Assembly (NCBI GenBank): GCA_041481895.1 | Contig: JBGPCQ010000032.1 | Coordinates: 1 to 23,180 of the forward strand | Direction of reading: 5' to 3' | Length of the DNA stretch: 23,180 bases | DNA from: JAMPXD01 sp041481895 | Lineage (GTDB): Bacteria; Desulfobacterota; Desulfuromonadia; Geobacterales; Geobacteraceae | Part shown: positions 1-8,842 of the stretch, piece after piece | How positions within the stretch are numbered: position 1 is the stretch's first letter | How the letters are laid out: each line of letters begins with the position of its first letter | Made by a program: the position numbers and the translations under genes | The notes under the pieces: model-generated | What the model was told of the DNA's origin: nothing | The model's input: only the letters and a program-made list of their open reading frames with translations | Databases searched by the model: none

Positions 1-107
1 ACGAACCCGGTGAACCAGAGCCAGTTGGGGTTGTGAAAATGGGCAAGGAGCAGGGATAGAATAACGAATGCCCCGGCAATGAGTCTTAACAGTCTGTCGA
101 TATACAT
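1..107 (-). CDS. YgaP-like (DUF2892) small inner-membrane protein, C-terminus outside window
   Basis: Partial gene on the minus strand; only its first 35 codons lie in the window. The start is the ATG at 107-105, preceded by AAAGGAGA about 6 bases upstream. The visible product begins MYIDRLLRLIAGAF and continues with a hydrophobic helix followed by HNPNWLWFTGF. This pattern of a short amphipathic N-terminus, one membrane helix, then an N-x-x-W turn before a second helix matches the DUF2892 / YgaP-type transmembrane domain. It lies 56 bases behind the RND pump gene on the same strand, so it is probably the last or next gene of the efflux operon. Function is unknown; in some bacteria this membrane domain is fused to a rhodanese. 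The family call is moderately sure because the protein is truncated. Confidence 0.7.
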   Translation of the reverse strand, partial: MYIDRLLRLIAGAFVILSLLLAHFHNPNWLWFTGF

Positions 108-163
108 ATTCTCTCCTTTTCGGCAAGGCCGATCTTTCTGTTCGTCTCAGGCTTATTCCGTAC

Positions 164-3100
164 TCAGGCTTTAGCGTGATGTTTTTCCTTCCACGACTGT
201 ACCATGTAATACAAAACCGGAATGGTAATCCGCGACAGGGTCGTGGAGGCGATCTCGCCGCACATCATCGCCAGCGCCAGGCCCTGGAAGATCGGGTCGA
301 AGACGATGACGAAGCTTCCCACCACCACCGCCGCGCCGGTAAGCAGCATGGGGCGAAACCGGACGGCTCCCGCCTCGATGATCGCTTCATCCAGGGGAAG
401 CCCCTCCCGCCGTTTCATCTCGGCAAAGTCAATGAGAATGATGGAGTTCCGGACAATAATCCCCGCCAGCGCAATGAAGCCGATCATGCTAGTGGCGGTG
501 AAGAACGCCCCCACCAATGCGTGTCCCGGGAGGATGCCGATCAGGGTGAGCGGGATGGGCGCCATGATCACGAGCGGCGTAGTGAAGTCTTTGAACCAGG
601 CCACAACCAGGATGTAGATGAGGACCATGACCGCGGCGAAAGCGATCCCCAGATCGCGGAACACCTCGTAGGTGATGTGCCACTCGCCGTCCCACTTGAG
701 GCCCGGCTTTTCCTCGCTCCAAGGCTGCCGCGACGCTAGCTGCTCGATCTTGTACCCCCCGGGGAGAGGAATCCGGTCTATCTCCTTTTGCATCTTGAGG
801 ATTGCATAGACCGGGGCCTCCACAACCCCGGCCACGTCCCCGATGACATAGACCACACTCTTCAGGTTTTTCCGGTAAAGGCTCTTCTGCTCTGGCGCCT
901 CGCTGATCTTCACCAACTCGGAGAGAGGGACATTGCCCCGGGGAGACGGCACAGAGATGGCAGAGAGCGCGGGGATGGAACTCCGCTGACCGACGGGCAG
1001 GCGCAGATTGATCGGCACCGGTTCCTTCTCCTTCGGGAGGTGGAGAAGCCCCGCATCCATTCCGGAAAGCGCCACGTTGAGGGTCTGTGCCACATCAGCG
1101 GTATCGATGCCGGTAAGGGCCGCCTTCTCCTTGTCAACGACGAAACTGAATTTCGTCTGGTCATCCTCAACATACCAGTCCACATCAACCACGCCGGCGG
1201 TCTTCCGGAAAATTTCCTTCACCTGCCGGGCCACGGAGAGCCGGGCTGTATCGTCGGGACCATAGACCTCCGCAACGAGGGTGGAGAGGACCGGCGGACC
1301 GGGAGGAATCTCTGCGACCTTGACCCGCGCTCCGTAACGTTGAGCGATTGCCGTGAGGAGGGGCCTGATCCGTTTGGCGATATCGTGGGACTGATCGGAG
1401 CGCTCCTTCTTGGGAACAAGATTCACCTGGATATCCGCCAGGTTTGACCCTTTGCGCAGGTAGTAGTGGCGCACGAGACCATTGAAATTGAAGGGTGAAC
1501 TGACCCCCACGTAATTCTGGAAATCAGTCACTTCAGGAATGGTCCGGAGCGCGTCCCCCATCTCGGCCGTTATCCGGGCGGTCTCTTCAAGGGTCGTCCC
1601 ATCCTGCGCATCAATGATCACCTGAAGCTCGTTCTTGTTGTCGAAGGGAAGCATCTTGACCGTGACCGCCTTGAAGTAGATGAGCGAGCAGGAGAGGAGC
1701 AGGAGTATGACCACTCCGGCAAGGAAGCTGTTCCGGACCCTTATTTTGTGCAGGAGCGCTCCCATGATTTTTCGGTAAAACAGTGTCAGCCGTGACTCTT
1801 CAGGAGGGGCTCCGGAACCGAAGTGGGATTCCCCTTTCATGAAGCGGTAGGCATAGTAGGGGGTGACGATGAAAGCGATCAAAAGCGAGAACAGCATGGC
1901 CACGCTGGCTCCCACCGGGATGGGGCGCATGTACGGACCCATCAGGCCGCCGACAAAGCCCATCGGGAGGATCGAGGCGATTACCGCGAAGGTGGCAAGC
2001 ACGGTGGGGTTGCCGATCTCGTCCACCGCCCGAATTGCCGCATCGAGAGGCTGCAACCGTGTTGTCGTGAAATAACGGTGGATGTTTTCCACCACCACGA
2101 TGGCGTCGTCAACCAGGATGCCGATTGAAAAGATCAGGGCAAACAGGGTGATACGGTTCAGGGTATAGCCGATCAGGTTGAATATCAGCATGGTGAGCGC
2201 GAGGGTGACCGGGATGGCGATCGCCGCCACCGCTCCGGCCCGCCACCCCATGAACACGGCGATCAGGATCGTCACGGAAATGGCCGCCAGGAACATATGG
2301 AAGAGGAGCTCGTTGTTTTTCTCCCGGGCGGTCTCGCCATAGTTGCGGGTAACCGTCACCTGCACATCGGCCGGGATCACCCGTCCCTTGAGGAACTCCA
2401 CCTTTTTCAGGAGATCTTCCGCCACCCACGTGGCGTTGGCTCCCTTGCGCTTGGCGACCGACAATGTTACGGCAGGATAGTCCTGGTGCACATTACCGGC
2501 AGTGCCTTTTTTTGCTGCCGCCGGCCCGAGTCCGAAGAAGACGTAATTTTTCGGTACTTCCACACCGTCTGTTATTGAGGCGACATCGGCAAGGTAGACC
2601 GGTCTGCCGTCATGGACGCCAATCACAAGACGTGTCACCTTGTCCGCACTGTCGAGGAAGTCGCCGGTTTCCACGAGGTATTCACGGTTTCCTGAATCAA
2701 GGGTGCCCGAGCGAAGCGCAGCATTTCCCTTGTGCAGAACCTGTACGATCTGCAATGGCGAAACCCGGTAGGCAGCCATCCTGCCGGTGTCAAGGAGCAC
2801 GCGCACCTGGCGGGAAAGCCCGCCTTTGACCTCGGTCTCCGCCACGTTGTCGCTTTTTTTCAGCTCGTCACACACCTCATTCGCCACGGCACGCAGCATG
2901 GCATGATTATAACGGTCCGACCAGAAGGTGAGAGTCAGGATCGGCACATCGTCGATAGACCTCGGGGATATAAGCGGTTCTCGCGCGCCGGGGGGAAGGA
3001 TGCCGCGATTGCTCATCGCCGTGTTATACAGCTTGACGAGCGAATCCTCCATGTTCTGGCCGACCAGGAAGCGTACGGTCACGACTCCCATTCCGGGGCG

Positions 3101-3370
3101 GCTCATGGCATAGACATACTCGACACCCTTGATTTCCCACATCTTCTTCTCAAAGGGTTTGACTACCCGCTCTTCCACCTCTTTCGGGGAAGATCCGGGA
3201 AGCGGGAGATAGATGTCCACCATCGGGACAACGATCTGCGGCTCTTCCTCGCGGGGAGTCACCATGACCGCGTAAAATCCGAGGAGGAGCGAAGCCACAA
3301 CAATCAACGGTGTCAGTTTTGAATTGATGAAGGTTTGGGCGATTTTCCCCGCAAAACCGGGCTTATCCAT
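164..3370 (-). CDS. RND-family efflux transporter, inner-membrane pump subunit
   Basis: Proton-driven inner-membrane pump of a tripartite RND exporter, about 1068 residues, the usual length of the AcrB/CzcA family. After the first membrane helix comes a large periplasmic loop starting REEEPQI, with the family pattern PGSSPKEVEE. A central block of helices carries VDDAIVVVENIHRY (Asp-Asp at about residues 421-422, the proton-relay pair), then a second periplasmic loop and a final helix block near EVFRDLGIAFAAVMVLI. The frame stays open back to a TTG at 3409, but the ATG at 3370 has GAGGAG six bases upstream and the TTG has no ribosome site, so I chose the ATG. It follows the adaptor gene by about 50 bases. 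No metal-site signature fixes the substrate, so drug/amphiphile versus metal export cannot be decided here. Confidence 0.93.
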   Translation of the reverse strand: MDKPGFAGKIAQTFINSKLTPLIVVASLLLGFYAVMVTPREEEPQIVVPMVDIYLPLPGSSPKEVEERVVKPFEKKMWEIKGVEYVYAMSRPGMGVVTVRFLVGQNMEDSLVKLYNTAMSNRGILPPGAREPLISPRSIDDVPILTLTFWSDRYNHAMLRAVANEVCDELKKSDNVAETEVKGGLSRQVRVLLDTGRMAAYRVSPLQIVQVLHKGNAALRSGTLDSGNREYLVETGDFLDSADKVTRLVIGVHDGRPVYLADVASITDGVEVPKNYVFFGLGPAAAKKGTAGNVHQDYPAVTLSVAKRKGANATWVAEDLLKKVEFLKGRVIPADVQVTVTRNYGETAREKNNELLFHMFLAAISVTILIAVFMGWRAGAVAAIAIPVTLALTMLIFNLIGYTLNRITLFALIFSIGILVDDAIVVVENIHRYFTTTRLQPLDAAIRAVDEIGNPTVLATFAVIASILPMGFVGGLMGPYMRPIPVGASVAMLFSLLIAFIVTPYYAYRFMKGESHFGSGAPPEESRLTLFYRKIMGALLHKIRVRNSFLAGVVILLLLSCSLIYFKAVTVKMLPFDNKNELQVIIDAQDGTTLEETARITAEMGDALRTIPEVTDFQNYVGVSSPFNFNGLVRHYYLRKGSNLADIQVNLVPKKERSDQSHDIAKRIRPLLTAIAQRYGARVKVAEIPPGPPVLSTLVAEVYGPDDTARLSVARQVKEIFRKTAGVVDVDWYVEDDQTKFSFVVDKEKAALTGIDTADVAQTLNVALSGMDAGLLHLPKEKEPVPINLRLPVGQRSSIPALSAISVPSPRGNVPLSELVKISEAPEQKSLYRKNLKSVVYVIGDVAGVVEAPVYAILKMQKEIDRIPLPGGYKIEQLASRQPWSEEKPGLKWDGEWHITYEVFRDLGIAFAAVMVLIYILVVAWFKDFTTPLVIMAPIPLTLIGILPGHALVGAFFTATSMIGFIALAGIIVRNSIILIDFAEMKRREGLPLDEAIIEAGAVRFRPMLLTGAAVVVGSFVIVFDPIFQGLALAMMCGEIASTTLSRITIPVLYYMVQSWKEKHHAKA

Positions 3371-3421
3371 GAACTGCTCCTCAACAATAACCTCAATCAG
3401 AGATGGCAAAAATCAACGTAA

Positions 3422-4537
3422 TCATTCAATCTTCGCCCCGTCAACGACCTTCTCCAGACCGCTGACGACTACCCGTTCACCGGAAGAGAGCCCCGCCAGG
3501 ACCTCGATACGGTCAGCGGCTGCCTGGCCGATCTTGACAAGCCGCATCCGGACTATGTTATCTTTTCCCACCACCCAGACCATGGTCAGCGCTCCCCGCT
3601 CCGACACCGCGGTCTTCGGGACAAGCAAACCCCGCCGGGTGCCGGCCGGAAAATATGCCCGGCCGAAGACGCCCGACCGGAGTCCCTTGGCATTAATCTC
3701 CACTTTGATTATGAAGGTGCGGCTCGCCGGGTCGACAGATGGGACCACTGCGGCCACCCTTCCGGCCAGGTCGCTGCCAATTCCATCAACAGTCACCGGT
3801 ACGGAATCCCCCGGCTTCACCTTACCCATGAGCGATTCCGGGGCTGCAGCTTCGAGACGGTACTGGCCTTCCTCCTCCACCGTACATAGTGGCATCCCGG
3901 GAAATACCGTCATTCCGGCATCGATTGATTTACTCGTAACGACCCCCGCAAGAGGGGAAACAACCCGGGTGTAGCCGGCCACGGTCGCAGACGCCTTTGC
4001 CCCTTCCCGTGCCTGCGAAAGCCGGGCCTCTGCCCGGGCCACCCCCTGGGTGGCAACGTCCCGCTCCATCCGGCGCCCGTCGAATTCCTGCCTGGTCACT
4101 GCCTGCTCCTGCAACAGTTTCTCATAGCGCTGGAAGGTGGCATCGGCCAGGTCCTTCCGTGCCCGGGCCTCCTCCACGCCGTGCCGCGCTTCTTCAAACC
4201 CCGCCCGGGCCCCGGCGGCGCCGGAAGTGCTCTCGGCAGCCTCAATGGTGAGGAGCAGTTTCCCTTTGGTCACCCGCTCCCCCTCCTTAACCTGGACAGT
4301 CGATATCGAACCGGGGATGCGGGCGGCAATAACGGCGGAATTCCTGGCCTTTATCGTGCCGACCGCCTCCAGCCGGTCAGGGATGGCTTCTTCCAGTATG
4401 GTTTGCTGAGTGACCCCCGTGATTACCGGCGGATTCTCACGGACGCCACTTTCTTTACCCTTCTCGCTGCAGCCTGAAGCCAGAGCCAGGGCAACCGCCG
4501 CGAGCAGGCAGGTTACGGCCGTCAAACGCGTGCTCAT
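3422..4537 (-). CDS. RND efflux periplasmic adaptor (membrane fusion protein), lipoprotein
   Basis: Periplasmic adaptor linking the RND pump to the outer-membrane factor; 371 residues, normal for the HlyD/AcrA family. The N-terminus is a lipoprotein signal (MSTRLTAVTC... ending ASGC, lipidated Cys 23). It continues with a barrel-sandwich segment (IPGSISTVQVKEGERVTKGKLLLTIE), a helical hairpin rich in Ala, Arg and Glu (about residues 105-185), the return lipoyl half (VVSPLAGVVTSKSIDAGMTVFPGMPLCTVEEE) and a beta-barrel with a C-terminal membrane-proximal domain (VPKTAVSERGALTMVWVV). The start ATG has GGAGG seven bases upstream and overlaps the TolC-like gene stop as ATGA, indicating translational coupling. 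No His-rich metal-binding extension is seen. Confidence 0.93.
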   Translation of the reverse strand: MSTRLTAVTCLLAAVALALASGCSEKGKESGVRENPPVITGVTQQTILEEAIPDRLEAVGTIKARNSAVIAARIPGSISTVQVKEGERVTKGKLLLTIEAAESTSGAAGARAGFEEARHGVEEARARKDLADATFQRYEKLLQEQAVTRQEFDGRRMERDVATQGVARAEARLSQAREGAKASATVAGYTRVVSPLAGVVTSKSIDAGMTVFPGMPLCTVEEEGQYRLEAAAPESLMGKVKPGDSVPVTVDGIGSDLAGRVAAVVPSVDPASRTFIIKVEINAKGLRSGVFGRAYFPAGTRRGLLVPKTAVSERGALTMVWVVGKDNIVRMRLVKIGQAAADRIEVLAGLSSGERVVVSGLEKVVDGAKIE

Positions 4538-5871
4538 TGCAGAACCTCCTTGAGAAATGTTCCCGTTGTGGAGAAGAGCCGGGCCGTTGCCAGGGCATAA
4601 TCGCTTTCATTGCTGATGAACTGTGCCCTCGCCCTGTTCAGGGCTGTCTGGGCATCCAGGAGGTCGACATATCTTTCAAGCGAGTTCTCAAAGCGACGGC
4701 TGATCAGACGTACCGCCTCTTCGGCATACTGGACCGCATTCAGCGCAACCTCGCGCCTTTTGCCCGCCTCTTCGCACCGGAGTTTGCTTTCCTCAACCTG
4801 CACGGCTACCTCCTTCCGGTAATTTTCCAGAGATTCTGCCGCCGAACTCCGCAACGCTTCCGCCTTCCCCTTCTCATGCGAGCGGCGCATGCCGTCAAAC
4901 AACTCCCATCGAAGGCTGACGCCGGCCATCCAGGAGTCGTTGTCACGGCCGAAGGGAATATCCCGGTTATTCATCTGGTAGGCAGCTGTCCCGTAGAGTG
5001 TCGGGAGATAAGCGCTGCGTGCCAGTTTCACGGTAATCGCCGCCTTTTCCACCCCTGATGCCAGTTCTTTCAGGTCCGTGCGGTTTTCCAGAGCGAGCCT
5101 CAGTAAATCTTCATTTCCTGTTTTCAAAGGGAGCGGTCCCAGTTCCTCCCGGATATCAAACGCTTCCCCGGGCTTGCCGCCGGCCGCCTGGGCCAGCCGC
5201 AGCTTGGCCAGGGATAGATTATTGCCCGCCGAAATGTTCTGCTGCTCCATTTCCGCAAGAAAGGCCCGCGCCCGGAGCTCGTCCGATTTAAGGCCGACGC
5301 CTGCTTCATTCCGGACAGAGGCCAGCCGCAGATGCTCACGGGCGCTTGTCACGGCCTGGTCCGCGGCTTTGAGCAGCCCCCTGCTCCGCTGCACTTCCAG
5401 ATAGGCTGAGAAGACCATGAATGCAACGTCCTCGCGCCGTCTCGCAAATGCCCAGTTGCGGCTCTTTTCCTCTGTTGCCGCAATTTGCACCCCATGGTAG
5501 ACGGCTGCGTCAAACAGGGGCATGTCGAGGGTTACCGAGGTGCGGAAATCGCTCTGCCCTGAAGGGTGGTTCAGGTTGCCAATGGCAAAATCGTTCTGGC
5601 TGAAGCGCCCCTCGTCGAGTTTCATCATGAACACGCGCGTCGGCGCATTGGAAACTGATGCCGTTTCATCGAAAAATATCCGCGGTAAATAGCGACTGCG
5701 GCTGGCGGCGGTTTCATGCCTGGCCGCAATTTGTTCAAAATCCGCAGCCTTTATCAGGTTATTATTTTCCAGTGCCAGATTTATTGCTTCTTTCAAGCCG
5801 AGGTCCCTGCCGGCAAAAACAGTTGATGGCATCAACAGAACCAGAGCAGCATACAGTATGGAAGTTCTCAT
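4534..5871 (-). CDS. TolC-family outer-membrane efflux protein
   Basis: Outer-membrane channel of the tripartite exporter, about 445 residues. It has a Sec signal (MRTSILYAALVLLMPSTVFA), then GLKEAINLALENN, the standard opening of the OEP/TolC fold. Two repeats of long helices follow, with strands such as FDAAVYHGVQIA and LFDGMRRSHEKGKAEAL, and RYVDLLDAQTALNRARAQFI in the second half. An upstream in-frame TTG at 5889 exists, but ATG at 5871 sits six bases after GGAGGT and gives a clean signal peptide, so I chose it. It is the first gene of the efflux operon and overlaps the adaptor gene by four bases. Substrate is not evident. Confidence 0.92.
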   Translation of the reverse strand: MRTSILYAALVLLMPSTVFAGRDLGLKEAINLALENNNLIKAADFEQIAARHETAASRSRYLPRIFFDETASVSNAPTRVFMMKLDEGRFSQNDFAIGNLNHPSGQSDFRTSVTLDMPLFDAAVYHGVQIAATEEKSRNWAFARRREDVAFMVFSAYLEVQRSRGLLKAADQAVTSAREHLRLASVRNEAGVGLKSDELRARAFLAEMEQQNISAGNNLSLAKLRLAQAAGGKPGEAFDIREELGPLPLKTGNEDLLRLALENRTDLKELASGVEKAAITVKLARSAYLPTLYGTAAYQMNNRDIPFGRDNDSWMAGVSLRWELFDGMRRSHEKGKAEALRSSAAESLENYRKEVAVQVEESKLRCEEAGKRREVALNAVQYAEEAVRLISRRFENSLERYVDLLDAQTALNRARAQFISNESDYALATARLFSTTGTFLKEVLQ

Positions 5872-5924
5872 CCCATGACCTCCGATCAATAGAAACCTTA
5901 AAACGAAACAATAAATATATTAAT

Positions 5925-5968
5925 ACATATATATTATATTTTAGATATATATGTCAAGTACATATATC
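5925..5968 (-). promoter_or_regulatory. Promoter with overlapping inverted-repeat operator for the efflux operon
   Basis: On the minus strand TTGACA (5957-5952) is followed after 18 bases by TATATA (5933-5928), a plausible sigma70 promoter about 60 bases before the TolC-like start. The same stretch holds acatatata at 5925-5933 and its reverse complement tatatatgt at 5946-5954. A second inverted pair follows, atatatgt at 5947-5954 and acatatat at 5960-5967, separated by caagt. Three copies of one half-site covering the -35 and -10 elements suggest a repressor of TetR or MarR type. No regulator gene is in the window. High AT content makes chance repeats possible. Confidence 0.55.
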
Positions 5969-6100
5969 AGCCGATGCCCTTTAAATTATATCAGTTATCG
6001 GGGTGAAGGCCACCCGCGAGCAGATGCAATCACACAGCATGGAAAAGTACCGAGAATATTTCCGTCATTCGGTATAGTAATCAGATGAAGCGGCAAAGGA
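5969..6100. other. Intergenic stretch with no gene seen
   Basis: Between the efflux promoter and the terminator of the neighbouring cytochrome gene I see no convincing ORF with a ribosome site on either strand. A short hairpin (gggtg / caccc near 6001-6017) is the only structure noticed and is weak. Confidence 0.4.
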
Positions 6101-6131
6101 AAAGCCTGTGAATGGCCAGTTCACAGGCTTT
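6101..6131 (-). terminator. Hairpin terminator of the CX8CH cytochrome operon
   Basis: A perfect 12-bp stem (aaagcctgtgaa at 6101-6112 pairs with ttcacaggcttt at 6120-6131) encloses a 7-base loop, just downstream of the 591-residue cytochrome. Read on the minus strand it is followed by a short, interrupted T-run (ttttcctttg). Confidence 0.75.
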
Positions 6132-6170
6132 ATGATTCACTTCAGCGGTTGCAGGGGGATGCAGCCGTTA

Positions 6171-7946
6171 TCAGTGATGAACGATACCGGCCTTGACTCC
6201 CTTTGCCGGATCGCCACGCAACATTTCGTAGGTTTTCCGATCCTTTATTACCGGCAAAGAGAAGTCGCCTTTTATGAGCCATGTATTCTTCAGGTAAAAC
6301 CAGGGGGCCAGGCTGGAAAGTTTATATCCTTCAGTAACTTCGATTTTCTCATCAGCCTTGATCTCTGTTATGAATACACCTTCCCTGTTGGCAATCACCG
6401 TATGCCTGCCATTAAAAGGGAGCGCACCGGCATCGCTGAAATCCCATAGTACCTCCTGGCGCTGTTCTCCGCTTTTCGATGCATGGCAGGAGTCGCAGGA
6501 ACGACTTTCTGCATACTTGTGAGATACTTTATCCATCTGAATCCAGAGGAGGGCCTTGTTGTTTTCCGGCAGGCCGTCAAACAGCCCGACATACCCCCAT
6601 GCATCATCGGTTCTTTCCATATCGGGGAGATTTGCAGGGTAGCGCCAGTGAAGCCCCGGTTTAAAGTCGGCACTCTTCTGGTTCAGGACGGCCATGGGAT
6701 AAGGCTTGACCGGCATCCAACGCCCTTTCTGGTCCCTGATAAGTATCGGTTCCTTCATGATGCCGTAATATTCCTTGTACTTGAAGAAGGGAGTATCAAC
6801 ACCGGCCAGCTTCCCCGGTCCCCAGAAAGTTGCCTGATAACCTGCGACATTCCGGATGTGGCACGCCTCACATGAGAGTTTCCGGTGGAGAGAGCCGGCA
6901 TGGCTCTTGACCGCTTCGGCATGGCACTTATCGCACGTGGCCTGCCGTTTTACGGTGCCGTGACCGAGCGCCTTGTTATCCCTGGTGTTATCGTGGCAAT
7001 CAAGGCAGCCTACCTTCTTGCCGACATGCACATCGGGCGCCATACCTTCGGGGTGGGAAAAGGAGCCGCCAAAATACCCGGCCCCGCGCCGCCGGTCTTC
7101 CGGCCCGGCATGACAGGCCGGGCCGCGGCCGCCGCCATAACAGCTTTCCGGTTGGGGAGTTTTAGCAAAGGTATGCATCCCTTTTCTCGGGTCGTTGGTG
7201 TCTTTCTCCTGGGGGTTATAATGGCAGTCGAGGCAACCGACATGACAGGTGTTGCAGGAGCGCTGGTTGAGGGCGTTTGTTTCTTGCGTGAAGGGGATGG
7301 TGGTGTTGCCGGCTATCGTCGTGTAGTTGCCGTCAAACCAGACGCCGCAGTTATGGGGACCGTGCTTCTTGTCCGTCCAGCTTTTGTACCGGCTCTGTTT
7401 GGCGTTCCTTGCCATAGTGCTCTTCCGGAATTCTGCGAACTCCCTGGCATGGCATACGCCACAGGTTTTTTCCATGACGGTGAAATCCTGCGACAGGGTA
7501 TCGCGCCGCTTGTCCTGGTACAGGAGCATGTTGACGGAAGAATCCACTACCTTCCTGCCGTCCTTTCCCACCAAGTACTTCAGTCGCTGCATGGGGTTGC
7601 CGCCGACTTCGAGGGGCAGCTTCCGTTCGGCGGTTTCCGCTGTCAGTCCCTTCTTCCTTACCAGCATAAGTCGCCCCATCCCCTGGTGGGCCTCCTCCCT
7701 CTTCTTCAATGCGGGGTTCCCCAGGTGGCAATCGGGACAGGTTGCCGGCATCCCTGTCTGTCGCTCCACTTCCTTCTGGGTAACGGCGAAGTGCGGATAG
7801 CCCGACTCCCCCATTTTCTGCGCGTTCCCATGACAGTCGCGGCAACTGTTCGGGGAGTCATTGCCAAAGACACTCATTGGCATGAACGCATTGAACAGAA
7901 AAAATAGCGGCACGTATAAATGACTGTAATACTTGGTATTTCCCAT
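6171..7946 (-). CDS. Secreted multiheme c-type cytochrome (nine CXXCH plus one CX8CH)
   Basis: Exported electron carrier of 591 residues with an N-terminal Sec signal (hydrophobic residues 9-27, MSVFG before NDSPN) and no lipobox, so periplasmic or extracellular. Canonical haem motifs begin at Cys 35, 70, 162, 231, 238, 314, 338, 359 and 484. A tenth, CYGGGRGPACH at 269-279, has eight residues between the cysteines. The order of motifs and landmarks (CH-x-GNP...AHQGM, CGxCHA...STM, APDVH before CxDCH, HRKLSC) parallels the 12-haem lipoprotein at 20937-22781, so the two are probably paralogues. There the position of the CX8CH is taken by an ordinary CFRCH. The C-terminal 100 residues lack haem motifs and look beta-rich. 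The gene follows the 259-residue secreted protein by 42 bases. Function beyond electron transfer is not determinable. Confidence 0.9.
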   Translation of the reverse strand: MGNTKYYSHLYVPLFFLFNAFMPMSVFGNDSPNSCRDCHGNAQKMGESGYPHFAVTQKEVERQTGMPATCPDCHLGNPALKKREEAHQGMGRLMLVRKKGLTAETAERKLPLEVGGNPMQRLKYLVGKDGRKVVDSSVNMLLYQDKRRDTLSQDFTVMEKTCGVCHAREFAEFRKSTMARNAKQSRYKSWTDKKHGPHNCGVWFDGNYTTIAGNTTIPFTQETNALNQRSCNTCHVGCLDCHYNPQEKDTNDPRKGMHTFAKTPQPESCYGGGRGPACHAGPEDRRRGAGYFGGSFSHPEGMAPDVHVGKKVGCLDCHDNTRDNKALGHGTVKRQATCDKCHAEAVKSHAGSLHRKLSCEACHIRNVAGYQATFWGPGKLAGVDTPFFKYKEYYGIMKEPILIRDQKGRWMPVKPYPMAVLNQKSADFKPGLHWRYPANLPDMERTDDAWGYVGLFDGLPENNKALLWIQMDKVSHKYAESRSCDSCHASKSGEQRQEVLWDFSDAGALPFNGRHTVIANREGVFITEIKADEKIEVTEGYKLSSLAPWFYLKNTWLIKGDFSLPVIKDRKTYEMLRGDPAKGVKAGIVHH

Positions 7947-7988
7947 AGCTCTGCACCTGTAATCTGGTCGGTTTTCTCCAGGTTCCGA

Positions 7989-8768
7989 TCACTGTACCAC
8001 TACCGTGGTCGTATCGACGCCCGTGTTGCCGTTGGACGGGTCATAGGCGTAGACGCTCACTTCGTAAACCCCTTCCTCCCTCACTTCCAGTGAACCGATA
8101 AACTGACTCGGCTCCCCGGCATACGAAAGGGGAAACCCGCCGCCCGGCGTGCCGTTCTTCTTAACCAGCGCCCCCACTTCAAATCGGTTTGCGTCCCAAA
8201 CTCCGCCTGGCGTCACCGGGCAGCCGCACATCATGATTACGTTCGCCCGCAACTCGATTTTTCGGGGGAGATTTCCCTTCGATAGCTGCAGATGGGCCGG
8301 CGGCGCAAGAATATCCACGACAAATCCGGGCATTTCAAGCAGTATCCCGTCCCCGTTGTTAATATGTTTACCCGGAACAACCCACTGGGTCACGGAAACC
8401 GTGCCGGCAGACTGCCGCTGGGCAAGCGGCCCGTACCCGCGAATTTCCAGAAGGGTCGGCTCGCTGATGTCGATTGTCGCATGGAAGCGTGCCGACTTCT
8501 CATCGGAAAGCGCCCCACCCCTCTGAAGCGGTCTATTCATCGTTTTTTCCGTATCTCCGGTGGTCCCTGTCGTGACCCCTTTTGCGAGGAGTTCGCCGGT
8601 ATCGGCATTTTTGATGGTTATGAGCGCCCCCGACATGCTGCTGCCGATGAACTTGGCGTCCTTGGCGCGGACCATGACCGTGACCTGGGTTGGAACTGCC
8701 ATGGCTGTTGCATTGGTAAGGATAATCCCAAGGAAAACAATAAGTGAGAACCTGCCGGTAGTTTTCAT
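7989..8768 (-). CDS. Secreted protein of unknown function with a CGC motif
   Basis: I do not recognise a named family. The 259-residue product has a clear Sec signal (MKTTGRFSLIVFLGIILTNATAMA, then VPTQ) and a mature part rich in beta-strand patterns. There are probably two Ig-like or carboxypeptidase-regulatory-like domains: one around ALITIKNADTGELLAKG and one near the C-terminus, SLEVREEGVYEVSVYAYD. Between them lies MMCGCPVTPGGVW, the only cysteines in the mature protein, which could bind a metal or form a disulfide. AAGGAGC lies just upstream of the ATG. Its position before a multiheme cytochrome, divergent from a porin and octaheme operon, suggests a structural or accessory role in the same electron-transfer system (inference). 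Confidence 0.8.
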   Translation of the reverse strand: MKTTGRFSLIVFLGIILTNATAMAVPTQVTVMVRAKDAKFIGSSMSGALITIKNADTGELLAKGVTTGTTGDTEKTMNRPLQRGGALSDEKSARFHATIDISEPTLLEIRGYGPLAQRQSAGTVSVTQWVVPGKHINNGDGILLEMPGFVVDILAPPAHLQLSKGNLPRKIELRANVIMMCGCPVTPGGVWDANRFEVGALVKKNGTPGGGFPLSYAGEPSQFIGSLEVREEGVYEVSVYAYDPSNGNTGVDTTTVVVQ

Positions 8769-8842
8769 AAAGCTCCTTGTTCGGAATGTCTTCTATCTTC
8801 TCAGTTGAATTGTTAAGGAGTTGTAAATGAATAAAATGATCA

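Noticed and set aside
108..163. Terminator between the RND pump and the DUF2892 gene
   Set aside because: Only a 5-bp stem (tcggc/gccga) without a T-run; the two genes are more likely co-transcribed.
3371..3409. TTG start extending the RND pump by 13 residues
   Set aside because: No ribosome site before it; GAGGAG lies six bases before the ATG at 3370.
6885..7907. Long plus-strand ORF (340 codons) opposite the CX8CH cytochrome
   Set aside because: The minus-strand frame encodes nine CXXCH motifs, a signal peptide and a ribosome site; the opposite frame shows no family features and is a by-product of GC-rich codons.
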